From IMG/VR virus record IMGVR_UViG_3300008448_000085, positions 1-59,711 of that record: a stretch of DNA of 59,711 bases, one strand, 5' to 3'. Source of the DNA: a virus. Both the position numbers and the translations under genes were made by a program. Each line of letters begins with the position of its first letter. The first letter of the stretch is position 1. This document shows, piece by piece, positions 20,936 through 30,200 of the stretch. Below the pieces are notes generated by a model. That model saw only the letters and a program-made list of their open reading frames with translations, searched no databases and was not told the DNA's origin.

Positions 20936-21300
20936 TTGGTTCTCTCCAGCAGTCTTCGCAGCGTGTCAGCGTACAGCCCGTCGCGCCCGTACCCGGCATA
21001 CCACTCTATGGCCTCACGCTCCTTAGCAGTGAGCGTCAAGTTTTCTTGCAAGGAATCTTGACAGTCCATCTGGATGATCACATCGCCATTGACCACTGAC
21101 AGCGTGGCGTCTTGGTCTGCGATGCGGCGGATCGCCTCCTTGAGGCTCGCGATCTCACGGCAGGCCCCGGCGCTGGAGTGGGCGTAGGTTTCGCACACCG
21201 TCACCAATCGCTCAATCTCATCGGCCGCTTCGTCGCAGAGCTTGTCTATAGCCTTGAACGAATACGCCCTATCCCGCAGGGAGTCCGTGAGTTTAGTCAT
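20932..21300 (-). CDS. Hypothetical protein, LLERT C-terminal family
   Basis: 122 residues: an N-terminal helical half (SLRDRAYSFKAIDKLCDEAADEIERLV) typical of phage small coiled proteins and the same LTxxEREAI...LRRLLERT ending as its downstream neighbour. ATGA overlap. Function unknown. Confidence 0.6.
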   Translation of the reverse strand: MTKLTDSLRDRAYSFKAIDKLCDEAADEIERLVTVCETYAHSSAGACREIASLKEAIRRIADQDATLSVVNGDVIIQMDCQDSLQENLTLTAKEREAIEWYAGYGRDGLYADTLRRLLERTK

Positions 21301-21379
21301 GGGTCATCATCAACAGGGAGGAAATCCAGATCAGTACTATTAGGAACAGGTCGGTCGGCATGGCGTCGATGTATTCCAT
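21293..21379 (-). CDS. Micro membrane protein
   Basis: 28 residues, MEYIDAMPTDLFLIVLIWIS..., with a single hydrophobic helix. GGGGGAGTG precedes the ATG. Stop overlaps the next ATG (ATGACTAA) and its start abuts the upstream stop, so it fits the operon. Confidence 0.5.
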   Translation of the reverse strand: MEYIDAMPTDLFLIVLIWISSLLMMTHD

Positions 21380-21516
21380 CACTCCCCCCAGACGTTAATG
21401 ACCTTGGCCTGGAGGCGTGTTACCTCGGCCTCCAATATCAGGATGCGTGCGCGCAACATAGCGTTCTCGCTCTTCAGTCTCTCCACCTCCTGAGAGGAAT
21501 AGTCCTGCGTCTCCAT
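21379..21516 (-). CDS. Small leucine-zipper-like coiled-coil protein
   Basis: 45 residues. EVERLKSENAMLRARILILEAEVTRLQAKV has regular Leu/Ile heptads, a common small phage coiled coil. It lies over the 3' end of the upstream nuclease gene in another frame for 122 bases. Weak ribosome-binding site. Confidence 0.5.
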   Translation of the reverse strand: METQDYSSQEVERLKSENAMLRARILILEAEVTRLQAKVINVWGE

Positions 21517-22000
21517 CGACAAGGTCCAGATAGTGATGTGGGTATAGGAGGTCCGTGAGTTGGCTGGCCGGTCGCAAGAACTTCTTGGGGGCGACGAGCG
21601 TGGGGACATCATGCTTTCGCCCCCGGTCGTAAACCGTCTGCTCCTGCCAAGATTTGTCCCGATCAAGGGGAGTGAGCCACACCCACTCTCCGGTTGGCTT
21701 GGAGATGTAGATGTAGGCGAGGTGCTGCAGTCGCTCTCGTCCAAGACCTCGCATGTCATCAACGAAGACTGTGTCATAGGGGTAATCCTCCGGGGATGTG
21801 AATGTCAGGGACCGCTCCTTGATCTCTAGGCTGAACAGGCCAAGAGCATCGGGTGTCTCAACGTGATCCTTGTTCTTGTTGTGAACCCGCACTACCAGCT
21901 TCTTGCCGTGAGCCACCGACCGACCGGCCTCGCGAACAGACTCAACCCAGTTGCGTTCGGCTCGGTGCCCACCCTCAAGCGCTGAACGAAATGAACGCAT
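21395..22000 (-). CDS. PD-(D/E)XK nuclease-family protein
   Basis: 201 residues from ATG 22000. FRSALEGGHRAERNWVE (E15), TPDALGLF (D51) and SLEIKERS (E59, K61) give the E-x-n-PD-x-n-E-x-K core; a downstream FTSPEDYPYDTVFVDDM is typical of this phage subgroup. The C-terminal 40 residues are Gly/Arg-rich and overlap the small coiled-coil gene. Probably a DNA-processing nuclease. Confidence 0.65.
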   Translation of the reverse strand: MRSFRSALEGGHRAERNWVESVREAGRSVAHGKKLVVRVHNKNKDHVETPDALGLFSLEIKERSLTFTSPEDYPYDTVFVDDMRGLGRERLQHLAYIYISKPTGEWVWLTPLDRDKSWQEQTVYDRGRKHDVPTLVAPKKFLRPASQLTDLLYPHHYLDLVDGDAGLFLSGGGETEERERYVARTHPDIGGRGNTPPGQGH

Positions 22001-22502
22001 TACCCCTCCATGAGACGGCCCGTATGGATATGGGAGATGGCGGGGTGTCCAGGTCGGACCTCCTGCCACCACCAAGCACGCGCTTGGATCGAAGCTCGGA
22101 CGCCAAGCGGTACACCTCCGCAAGGTCCGGGTCGCCGGGCTGAACGCCATCGTCCAGGTACTCCAAGTCCCAGCGGATCGGCTCGGCCTCGCGGATTTCG
22201 TCGGCCCATTCCCTTACAGTCGCAGCCCAGGTCGGCGACCGATCAAAGATTTCCGCGATGTCATCGTTGTCCAGGCCGTGATCCCGCATCACCACCAGGG
22301 CGAGGCGCTCAGGGCTTGGCACGCACGGCAAGCTCCGCAGCAGACGGGCCGCTCCGCGAATTTGCTCCCGGGGGAATCCCATCGTCCTGGCCACCTTCTC
22401 GGTCGCCTCCTTGTTCACCACAATCCGACGCCACAGGTCGGGGGCGAAAGCCAAAGCATGCCTTAACCGAATCCCACAGTCGGCTCCAAAAGCCTCGCTC
22501 AT
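21975..22502 (-). CDS. Helix-turn-helix DNA-binding protein
   Basis: 175 residues from ATG 22502 with a strong AAGGAGGAAAG site. The middle HGLDNDDIAEIFDRSPTWAATVREWADEI (about 76-104) is a clear HTH-like segment, preceded by another helical bundle with PREQIRGAARLLRSL. Likely transcriptional regulator or replication accessory protein. Overlaps the downstream nuclease start. Confidence 0.65.
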   Translation of the reverse strand: MSEAFGADCGIRLRHALAFAPDLWRRIVVNKEATEKVARTMGFPREQIRGAARLLRSLPCVPSPERLALVVMRDHGLDNDDIAEIFDRSPTWAATVREWADEIREAEPIRWDLEYLDDGVQPGDPDLAEVYRLASELRSKRVLGGGRRSDLDTPPSPISIRAVSWRGNAFISFSA

Positions 22503-22614
22503 CTCTTTCCTCCTTGACGAACGTAACGGGAAAAACGTGATCAACTTCAAACTGATCCAAGATGCCTTGGAGCGTGTCATCCAACAGAGCATCAGGACGC
22601 TCTTGTGAGTCCAT
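22309..22614 (-). CDS. Hypothetical protein overlapping the HTH gene
   Basis: 101 residues beginning MDSQERPDALLDDTLQGILDQ, with GAAAGGGACCGAAGG upstream. The first 50 residues (VDHVFPVTFVKEERDERGFW) look protein-like; the rest overlaps the HTH gene in another frame and is low-complexity. Likely real at least in its first half. Confidence 0.45.
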   Translation of the reverse strand: MDSQERPDALLDDTLQGILDQFEVDHVFPVTFVKEERDERGFWSRLWDSVKACFGFRPRPVASDCGEQGGDREGGQDDGIPPGANSRSGPSAAELAVRAKP

Positions 22615-23626
22615 GCCTTCGGTCCCTTTCCTTCTTGAACAAGCCTTTGACCCAGCCGTTGATGCCGGGATTGTTGACGGCCCAGTTGATGTAGTGGTCT
22701 GGCAGTTGCGACATCTTCAATCCGCCGTACTTCCCCTTGAGCGGGTTCATGTACGTGCCGACCGGCCGCTTGCCGCGCCACTGGATGTCGATGTCGCTGC
22801 CAACCACCCGTCCGGAAGCGCGGCCTTCAGTGGCCCGACGCATGGCTTCGATCTGCTGGGCAGCCAAGCGGCGCTCCAGCTCCTGCGCAGCCAGGGCATC
22901 CATCTCTTCCGGCGTCAGCGGCTCTTTGGCAGCCCGCTCGCGGATGACCTTCTTCGTCTCGCCGTCAGCCTCGCAGAACATGTCCACGGCGGTGATCAGC
23001 GAGTGGTCGATGGACCCGGTGGTGCAGTCAACAATCTTGAACCGCGTCTTCTTGCTGGCGGCAATCGCCGCCTTGCGTGACTCCGCGGTGCTGTTTGGGA
23101 AATCCACCACACCCGGGAGAGGGCGGGTCGCCCGGCCGACGCACTGCAGCCAGAACGACCTTGAGCGGGTGGGCCTGCCAAGGATCAGCGTGGCCGTAGG
23201 TGGATAGTCAAAACCCACGGCAACCACTTGGCAGTTGCACAGGACCTGCACCTCGCCCGACTTGAATCTCCGCAGCGCTTCAGCCCGCTCCTCTTCCGGC
23301 TGGGTGCCGTACACGTAGACGGCCGGCACGCCGTAGTTGTTGGTCAAATAATGAGCCACGCCCTTGGAACCGTTGACACTGGCGGTGAAGACCACGGTCT
23401 GGCCCTCACGCTCTTCGGCCGTGATCTGGCACACGCGGTGATGGGTACGTTCCTTGTCCATCTCTTCCTGCAGCGCCTTCTGCGCAAAGTCCCCGCCAAC
23501 GATCTTCACGCCCGACAAATCCAACGACTCCACCCGCGCTAGTCGGCAAACAGGGGGCACGGCCCATCCGTTGGCGATGGCCCACTGCATGTCGTATCCG
23601 CCGACGAGCTGTTCGTAGAATTGCAT
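22592..23626 (-). CDS. SF2 helicase, C-terminal half
   Basis: 344 residues with helicase domain 2: VVFTASVNGSKGVA (motif IV region), CNCQVVAVGFDYP (motif V) and QCVGRATRP (motif VI, 161-169). It lacks a Walker A. The Walker A and DEAH motifs are in the overlapping upstream ORF 23539-24129, one frame away. GGAGGGAG lies just before ATG 23626, so separate translation is possible. Confidence 0.7.
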   Translation of the reverse strand: MQFYEQLVGGYDMQWAIANGWAVPPVCRLARVESLDLSGVKIVGGDFAQKALQEEMDKERTHHRVCQITAEEREGQTVVFTASVNGSKGVAHYLTNNYGVPAVYVYGTQPEEERAEALRRFKSGEVQVLCNCQVVAVGFDYPPTATLILGRPTRSRSFWLQCVGRATRPLPGVVDFPNSTAESRKAAIAASKKTRFKIVDCTTGSIDHSLITAVDMFCEADGETKKVIRERAAKEPLTPEEMDALAAQELERRLAAQQIEAMRRATEGRASGRVVGSDIDIQWRGKRPVGTYMNPLKGKYGGLKMSQLPDHYINWAVNNPGINGWVKGLFKKERDRRHGLTRAS

Positions 23627-24129
23627 TGCTCCCTCCGAAGCATTGGTTTACCGTCCATCCGGAACGGGGTTGCCGTAAACCCGGCGACCATGGCCCCCTT
23701 CTCTTGGAAATGCCTGAGCATCTCCACCACGGGATCGCTGCACATCATGTGTGCCTCGTCCACAATCACCAGCTCAAAGTCAGTGAACCGCTCGTAGCGT
23801 TTCTGTCCTCCACGCCGAGACAGCAGCGTCTGCTTTGATGCCACCACAACCTTGGGCGTGAACCATTCGTCCGATCCCGCCCGGTACTCCGCCATCTCAA
23901 CGTCAGGGTCTTCCTCCAGAATCTCGCGGACCTTATCCACCGCCTGCCACAGCAACTCGCGCAGGGGGACGATGATCAACGTGCGGCCTGCCATGCGATT
24001 AGCGAGGCTGCAGAAGATCACCGTCTTCCCGGCGCCAGTGAACACATGATTCAACGTGGACTTCACTCCCGACCGCTTGGCCTGGAGGTTGTCTTCGATG
24101 ATCTGGTCTTGGTAGTCGCGGAGTAACAT
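23539..24129 (-). CDS. SF2 (DEAH) helicase, N-terminal half
   Basis: 196 residues with helicase domain 1: LRDYQ (Q-motif-like), FTGAGKT (Walker A, 31-36), IVDEAHMM (Walker B, 124-127) and GFTATPFR (motif III). After RMDGKPML the frame runs 30 unrelated residues to a stop, while the -1 frame continues with helicase domain 2. So the gene is either split in two or frameshifted by one base near 23640. Recombination-linked helicase of the RecG/UvsW type by context. Confidence 0.7.
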   Translation of the reverse strand: MLLRDYQDQIIEDNLQAKRSGVKSTLNHVFTGAGKTVIFCSLANRMAGRTLIIVPLRELLWQAVDKVREILEEDPDVEMAEYRAGSDEWFTPKVVVASKQTLLSRRGGQKRYERFTDFELVIVDEAHMMCSDPVVEMLRHFQEKGAMVAGFTATPFRMDGKPMLRREQCNSTNSSSADTTCSGPSPTDGPCPLFAD

Positions 24130-24140
24130 CGCTCATCCTT

Positions 24141-24182
24141 GAGAGAAACCCGGGGGCTGGGAGGAGGTGCCCAACCCCCGGG
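24141..24182 (-). terminator. Terminator between SSB and helicase
   Basis: On the minus strand a 13-bp stem (24182-24170 with 24161-24149, one G-U pair) around an 8-base loop is followed by TTTCTCTC. It lies in the 66-base gap after the SSB stop. It would lower helicase expression relative to SSB, annealase and exonuclease. Confidence 0.65.
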
Positions 24183-24195
24183 CGGCGCGCACTTA

Positions 24196-24534
24196 TCAAC
24201 GGAAGTCGGACGCGAACTCTTCCTCCACAGCCTCGCGGCGCTTGCCACCGCAGAGCTGCACCTTCATCGCCCGGACGATCTTGCGGCTCTTCCGCTCACC
24301 GTCCTTCTCCCAGGACTGCGTCTGAATCTCCCCCTCCACCAGCACCTGAGTGCCGCGGGTGAGGTACTCCATCACGCCGCCCGGCTTCCACATCTCGCAG
24401 TCGAAGTACTCCACGGAGTCCTTGTAGCCATTGACGGCCACAGAGAACTTCGCCACCTCCGACTCGCCGGCCATCCGAGACTCGGCGTCCTTGGTCAGAT
24501 TGCCAAGGCAAATGAACCGCTGATACCCACTCAT
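24196..24534 (-). CDS. ssb: Single-stranded DNA-binding protein
   Basis: 112 residues from ATG 24534 (MSGYQRFICLGNLTKDAE). The OB-fold order is clear: GNLTKDAESR, VAKFSVAVNGYKDSVEYFDCEMW, then GTQVLVEGEIQTQSW. It is shorter than bacterial SSB and ends in an acidic EEEFASDFR rather than DDDIPF, so contacts with host partners may differ. It coats ssDNA made by the exonuclease in the same operon. Confidence 0.85.
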   Translation of the reverse strand: MSGYQRFICLGNLTKDAESRMAGESEVAKFSVAVNGYKDSVEYFDCEMWKPGGVMEYLTRGTQVLVEGEIQTQSWEKDGERKSRKIVRAMKVQLCGGKRREAVEEEFASDFR

Positions 24535-25223
24535 GCTTGGACCTCCGTTTCCCATACCTTCTTGAACTCGGCCTCAACCCGGTGGAACACTTCCACAGGG
24601 ACAGCCTTTTCCTTCGCACGCAGACGCACCATGTCTAGGTGCTTCTTCGCTTGATCCTTGTTGTCTGCCTCGTTGATGGCGTTGATGGCGCCTTGGAGGT
24701 AGACCATGTGCTTCGGTTCAGTCTTGACCTCTGGCTTCTTGCCGGTGGCCGACTGCTCGGCGCCCCTGCCTGACGCACGGTTGCCGTCATCGTCCTCCTC
24801 GCCAACCCAGGCGCCGACGAGGTCCAGCAACGCATATCGCTTGGCGTAGGTCTTCGCAGAGCCAAGGCCCTGCATGTCCGGTGGCTGCGTCCCGTTCTTT
24901 GTTTCTCGCGGCAGGTTGATGAGCGGCACCAGGGTGGATGTCCACTCCCCAGAGCCGTGCTTCAAAACCCCAAGGCAACACCATCCCATCTCGGGGCCAT
25001 ACCAGCCGGTGTGATACGTGGGCATCGCGAAGCCCTCTTCGGTCAGCAAGCCAACAAGCTCGTTGCAGATGGTCGCCAAGTCCGCATACTTGCTGCGGAA
25101 GTGAGGGTTGTCCTTCTTCTTGGCAATCGTTTCCATCTTCTTGTGAACATTGATCAGCGCAGCGGTGTGCTGCTTCAGCTCTGGACTAGACGACGGGCCA
25201 ACGCCCTCATGTGAATACTTCAT
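24531..25223 (-). CDS. Erf-family ssDNA-annealing recombinase
   Basis: 230 residues from ATG 25223 (MKYSHEG). KKKDNPHFRSKYADLATI, then GSAKTYAKRYALLDLVGAW and GEEDDDGN, is diagnostic of the Erf superfamily, which anneals complementary single strands. The C-terminal 70 residues are a charged helical region likely to bind SSB. It overlaps exonuclease upstream and SSB downstream by four bases each. Confidence 0.88.
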   Translation of the reverse strand: MKYSHEGVGPSSSPELKQHTAALINVHKKMETIAKKKDNPHFRSKYADLATICNELVGLLTEEGFAMPTYHTGWYGPEMGWCCLGVLKHGSGEWTSTLVPLINLPRETKNGTQPPDMQGLGSAKTYAKRYALLDLVGAWVGEEDDDGNRASGRGAEQSATGKKPEVKTEPKHMVYLQGAINAINEADNKDQAKKHLDMVRLRAKEKAVPVEVFHRVEAEFKKVWETEVQA

Positions 25224-26080
25224 ACTTCCACGTACTCCTCTTCCTTCTGTGCCCACGCCGGGACAACGAGTTCCTTGATCTCGTTCGCGTCAGCCGGCAG
25301 ATACATGCCGGTGGAGCGGCGTAGACGAACTTCCTCCATTACGTTCCGCATCCGCCGGCCAGCAGCTTCAACGAGGGCCTCGGGCAGATGAAAGACCTTG
25401 GTCCTGTACGGCGGCGTCGTTGCGACAAAGACGAACGGCATGCGGAAGTGATCCATGCCGATGGCCTTGGCCGACTCCACGTACAGCCATTCCTGCTCGT
25501 AGTAGCCGTAGTCCTTCGCGCTGAAGAACAGCTTGTCCCACGGTTGGCTTGTGGTCTTGAGGTCCCACCACAGGTCGGCACAGCAGGCGTCGGGACGGGT
25601 CTTCAGTGCATGGCCGTCGATTTCAAAGAACACAGAGACTTGCGTCTCAACCGTCCGCTCCATCAGTGATCGGCAGGCCTCGTTCTGCTGCATGCCGTCC
25701 AGCATGTAGGCGTAGACCTGGGCCTGATCCTCAGTGGTGATGACGGTGCCATCCCGCTGATGCTCGGCAGCCCACTCCTTGTACGCCTTGGTGGAGCGAG
25801 AACCGTTGGCCCCCAGCACATCGTCAGGCGGGGTTACCACAACGTCCTTGAACAGCCTGCCGCCAAGAATCTCGGTGATGATGGTGTCGAATTCCGACCC
25901 CTTGCTGGTGGCAGAGTTACCGCCCCAGAACACCCGGCCAGAGTCAAGCCACTGCTGAACCTCGCCGCCGTACTTGGCGACCGTGTGGAGGAACGACCGC
26001 GAGTCGAACTCAGTTTCCATCCGGTACGCCTGATTGCTCATGCCGATCACCTTGGTCGGCAACTCCGTGATAGTGGTCAT
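25220..26080 (-). CDS. RecE/lambda-exonuclease-like 5'-3' exonuclease
   Basis: 286 residues of PD-(D/E)XK type: KTRPDACCADLWWDLKTT places D164, D173 and K175, the core seen in RecE-like phage exonucleases, with GSRSTKAYKEW (93-103) and EDQAQVYAYMLDG typical of that group. It resects DNA ends for the annealase encoded next. TGGAGGTG precedes ATG 26080. Confidence 0.85.
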   Translation of the reverse strand: MTTITELPTKVIGMSNQAYRMETEFDSRSFLHTVAKYGGEVQQWLDSGRVFWGGNSATSKGSEFDTIITEILGGRLFKDVVVTPPDDVLGANGSRSTKAYKEWAAEHQRDGTVITTEDQAQVYAYMLDGMQQNEACRSLMERTVETQVSVFFEIDGHALKTRPDACCADLWWDLKTTSQPWDKLFFSAKDYGYYEQEWLYVESAKAIGMDHFRMPFVFVATTPPYRTKVFHLPEALVEAAGRRMRNVMEEVRLRRSTGMYLPADANEIKELVVPAWAQKEEEYVEV

Positions 26081-26094
26081 CCGTACACCTCCAG

Positions 26095-26119
26095 TTAAAG
26101 AAAGCCCCGTCCATGGGGC
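26095..26119 (-). terminator. Terminator/attenuator upstream of the exonuclease
   Basis: On the minus strand GCCCC-ATGGAC-GGGGC is followed by TTTCTTTAA, immediately upstream of the exonuclease ribosome-binding site. It could end the transcript of the small membrane gene 26132-26365 or attenuate the recombination operon. A related TCCCC...GGGGA pair lies within the end of that gene (26136-26151). Confidence 0.55.
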
Positions 26120-26131
26120 AGGGTCGATCCA

Positions 26132-26365
26132 TCAGTCCCCGTCCGTGGGGAAGAACTCCTTGATCGCTTCGCTCAGGTGTCCAAGCACCAGAAGGGTGCA
26201 GACTGCCCCTACGCGGTTGAGCCAGAGGGCTGCGGTCAGTGCGGCGAGAAACGCCAGCCGTAAGATTCGGTGGTCCCGAAGAAACACCCAGGCTAGGGCA
26301 CTCTTGAGAGTGCTGTAGCCAATTGAGCTAGGGGTGCTTGGTCGCATGTGCGGATTGTATCGCAT
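26132..26365 (-). CDS. Small membrane protein
   Basis: 77 residues from ATG 26365, or 71 from ATG 26347. One or two hydrophobic helices (LRLAFLAALTAALWL and GAVCTLLVLGHL) follow a basic stretch. Divergent from the integrase; the intergenic DNA has a minus-strand TACAAT with weak upstream signal. Only the last part of the long minus frame here is credible. Function unknown. Confidence 0.5.
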   Translation of the reverse strand: MRYNPHMRPSTPSSIGYSTLKSALAWVFLRDHRILRLAFLAALTAALWLNRVGAVCTLLVLGHLSEAIKEFFPTDGD

Positions 26366-26431
26366 GCACCGGGGTGTTGAAAGACGCCCTTCTTCGGGAG
26401 ACATTACGCCGCTCTTGAGGAGGGTATAGCC
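26366..26431. promoter_or_regulatory. Divergent region, integrase and small membrane gene
   Basis: About 65 bases separate the divergent genes. They contain GTGCGGATTGTATCGCATGCAC-like dyad symmetry extending into the membrane gene, a CCC-TTCTTC-GGG small hairpin, and GAGGAGGG before the integrase. Candidate control site; an attachment site may be near but no core can be proved. Confidence 0.35.
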
Positions 26432-27247
26432 ATGCGACTGATCGACTTCGCCCTTGACTACGCGATAAAGATTGGGGCCAGCCCCGGCTACACCGAGCAG
26501 CTCCGCGTCCTGACCAAACGGCTGCCATGGGAAACGACCGACCTCACGGTCAATCGCATCGACGGCTACCTCACACAGGCTCTCCATAGCCTCGCTCCCC
26601 AGACAGTCCAGAACCACCGCCGAATGCTCAACACGCTTCGCAGAGCGGCCCTCCGACGCGGCTTGGTGGTGGACGATTGTACAGACCCGCTGCGGCGTGT
26701 CAAGTGCAACCATCCCCTCCCCAGAGCCTGGACACATGCCGAGATACGCCGGCTCATAGAAGTCGCCAAGGAAATGCCGCGTGGCACGGCCCACTGCCCG
26801 TGGAAGATTCTCCTCCCGGCGTGGATTCTGGTGTCCTACAGCAGCGGGCTGCGGCTCGGAGATATGCTGGCGCTGACGCATGAGTCCATCCGTGGAAACA
26901 AGCTGGCGATTGTGATGGCCAAGACCCGCCGTCCGCATGTTGTCATGCTGGACGAAGCGGCCCTCCTCGCCATCGGCTCCCTCCCTCGCAGAGGCCCCCG
27001 CATCTTCGGGGACTTGGTCGGAAGGTGCGTGTTTATACGCGCGTTCCGACGATTGGTCAAACGGGCCGGGCTGTACGGCAGTGGCAAATACCTGCGTAGA
27101 AGCAGTGCCACCTATGCGGTAATCGCCGGCCAAGACCCCACTGGACACTTAGGACACGCCACGGCCGGGCTGGCCCAGAAACATTATGTAGACCCGGTCT
27201 TGGTCGCAGATGCCAAGCAGCCGGTGCCGAGCCTATCGAACCCCTAG
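26432..27247 (+). CDS. int: Tyrosine recombinase (integrase)
   Basis: 271 residues with an N-terminal SAM-like core-binding region and a catalytic domain: R141 in SSGLRLGD, K164 in MAKTRRPHVV, R222 in KYLRRSSAT (the usual box II His is Lys219), H242 in GHLGHAT, and nucleophile Y252 in QKHYVDP. GAGGAGGG lies upstream. It is the only plus-strand gene in the right two thirds. It suggests a temperate or plasmid-like phase, though no repressor of a known family is recognised. Confidence 0.88.
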   Translation: MRLIDFALDYAIKIGASPGYTEQLRVLTKRLPWETTDLTVNRIDGYLTQALHSLAPQTVQNHRRMLNTLRRAALRRGLVVDDCTDPLRRVKCNHPLPRAWTHAEIRRLIEVAKEMPRGTAHCPWKILLPAWILVSYSSGLRLGDMLALTHESIRGNKLAIVMAKTRRPHVVMLDEAALLAIGSLPRRGPRIFGDLVGRCVFIRAFRRLVKRAGLYGSGKYLRRSSATYAVIAGQDPTGHLGHATAGLAQKHYVDPVLVADAKQPVPSLSNP

Positions 27248-30200
27248 AATTTCCATGGGGGCCATCTCTGCCTTCTTCTTTTCGCGGGCACGCTGGGCTG
27301 CCTCGGACTGCAAGATTTTGTAGAGGAGGTAGAGTCGCCGCTGATCTTCCGGCATCTTCCGCAGAACATCTTCGGGCACGGTGAGGTTTTCGTACGTGCG
27401 GACGCCAGGGGTCGCGGTCAGCAACTCGTTGAGCGTGTTCCTCGCCGCAAGCTGCTTGGTCCGCTCTTGGTCGATGTCGGTGATCTTCACGCCCAGCGTG
27501 TTGTTGACGAGCAACTTCAGCGCTCGCTCGGCTGGCGTCAGCCGGTTATCCATCGCCGTGCGGGCCAAGGACATGGCCTTTGATCCGCCCGGGGCATTGA
27601 CCAACACTTGCTCGGCCGCGCGGGCAAGCGGGCCGTACTGGGGGTCTACGGCATTCTCTAGCACTGAGTACACATCCGACAGCTCGCGTCCGCTGTAGAG
27701 CTGGCGGTTCAGCACCATCTCAAGCGGCGCCTTGATCAGCGGGTTGAGCTGACCGAGCAGGTTCATGCCGGTCTTCTGTAGCGAATCCACCACACGCTGC
27801 GAGGCAGTGTTGCCGATGCCGGGCGAGAACAGGTTGATCAGGCCTTCGTAGGGAAGATCAATGTTGTTGATGACGCGCTGAAGGTTCTCGGCCGGCTGTC
27901 CTCCAAACTCTGGCGGCAGGGCAATCGCTGCCGACTGCCGCAGATGCTCGGGGAGGAACGACCCTTCTCGCGGCTGCGAGGCTCGGGTAACCGCACGGAT
28001 CGTCTGCCCCTGTAATCCGCCGGGGCGGTACAGGATGTTCTCCGCGACCAGCGGGGCAATGCCGCGCGTGTAGGAATAAAACGGCACCAGCTTCTTTAGC
28101 CGTCGCTCAAAGTCCGTAAACGCCTGCGGGCTGTAGTCCACCTGTGTCTTGAACACGGCTTGCGCCGCGGCGTCTGGCGAGTAGCCCTGGCGAAGGGCAG
28201 AGATGTAGGTGCCGAGACGATTGGCATCTTCCACTCGCCGGCCGACTCGCTCATGGAGATCGATGAGTGGGTTCAGCGTCCTAGAGGGGGCGTCTTCTCC
28301 TCGCAGCAATGCGCCCGGACCATTGACTCCGCGGATGGTTGCCCACTCACGCCATGTCCTGTCAGGGTCATACAGCAGCCCGCCGTCGCCAACCCATGGA
28401 ACGGACCTCTGAGTATCGCCGCCAGGGTAAAGAGCTTGGGCTGCTTGCTCGGGGATACCTTCGGACTCGCTGACCAGCCCGCCGCCAAGCCGGTTGCGGG
28501 CTGCCTCCATCTTGAACTTGTCGATGCGTTCTTCTGGCAACAGCGCTTCGTACCCCGGCGCCGTACTGAGGCGCTCCTCAACAGACGGCACCAGCCCGAA
28601 CAGACTTCGCTGGTCGTAGTTCCCCTTGCCCGCCTGTACGCCAACCAGCCAGTTCACAAAGTTTTGTGCTGGGTTCTGATCGCCCTGAGTCAGGCTGGAG
28701 ATGAATCCCGAATAGGCGTTCCGCGTGTGGTAGGCCGGATTGGCCAGAGCCAGAACCTTAAACAGGTTGGTGTAGGAATCGTACGACCTCCCCAGCAGCG
28801 AGTCTGCCTTCTGTTGATTCAGCGGCGATAGCTTTTTGAGGTCGGCAACGACGCTTTGGGGCACGGACGCGGCCCCGACATCCACGCCCGGCAGTCGCCG
28901 CTCTAGAACCTCTCGCAGCGCGGCCGGCTCAAAGCCCAGCTCCGCAGCCGCCTCCAGCAAGTTGACTGCGCCACCGGCCGGCATCACGTTGGCGGGAATC
29001 TGCGAGACGTTATTGATCAGTTCGTCCGCAATGACCTGAGCGTTGGCCTGCGACTTTGCGTGCCCCGACAGGTAGCGGGCCATCTCGTTGATTGGCGACT
29101 GATCGAACAGGCCAACGTTGTTCTGGGCAAACTGGTTGTCGGCCCGAATCAGCATGTCTCCGAGCTGGACCTTGAGAGAATCCTGCTGGAGCTTTGCGGC
29201 AGCGTCCGCGTCAGCCTGCTTGCGTAGTAGCGAATTGAGTCTTTGCTGCCATTCGGATCGCTCGGAGTCAAGGAGCGTCGGGTCGCTCAGAAACTCACGC
29301 AGGCTTTCGGCCGTGTGGCCATTGTCGGAAATCTGTTGGACGCCAACCTTGTTGTACGGCGCCTCCATGCCCAACTCGGTGAAGGCCTCGTCAATAATGC
29401 CCGGGGTCTGGAGGTCGTTTGCCCCGACAAGGCGAGATCGCAGGTTCTGCCCAAAGTCGCCCGACATGAGCCTGCGGAATGTCTCGGCTCGCCGCGGAAG
29501 GTCGGTCTTCAAGTCGCGGCTTCGGCCGACCACATCATCCAGGTTCAAGACCCGGGCGCCGCGGGAGTATGGGTTCTCCCTGGCCCGCACCCGACCGGGA
29601 AGATCAAGCAAGTCCGGTGCGTCAAAGTAGATCGCCTGCGACGGGAAGAACCCCACGTTCTCCAGGCTGTTGGCCACAGGGATGCTTCGGCCGACCGACG
29701 CCGCCTCGTCCCTGGCCTGAGCCAGCCGCTCCGCCATTGAGTCGCGGAACTGCTTCCATTCCGGAACTGCGTACAGCGCCGCGACGGCCTGCTGGTCTTG
29801 GAGGCCCAGCAAGTCTGTGGGCGATTCGATGGTGTCGCGAATTGCGTTTTGAATACGCGGGTCGTTGAACGTGAAGTCCGCGTGCTGCCCCTTCTCGGCG
29901 CCAAGGACCTGCTCGGCAAGCCATTGCCGAGAGTCTCTCTGGTTTTTGCCGGCTTCTGCGAACGCCTCGCGGTTACGCCACTGCTTGTCGTAATCAACTT
30001 CGCCCATCACGCTCGGATCGAACGCTGCGGTGGTGCGATTAAGGACAGGTCCAGTGAATGGGTTTCGTCTGGCCCTCTCGCCAAGCGTGTCTAGCGCCCT
30101 AGCGGCCATGTCCCCAGCCGCTCCGCCGACGACGTTGAAGCCGCGCTCAGTCCCCGGAATGCGGAAATCAAACATGCCGGCAAGTGGCTGATCCAAGAGA

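Noticed and set aside
23600-23650. Programmed -1 frameshift in the helicase
   Set aside because: No X-XXY-YYZ slippery heptamer in the right phase; a split gene or sequencing error is simpler, so only reported as open.
26366-27148. Long minus-strand ORF across the integrase (338 codons)
   Set aside because: Only the last 77 codons look protein-like; the remainder is the shadow of the integrase.
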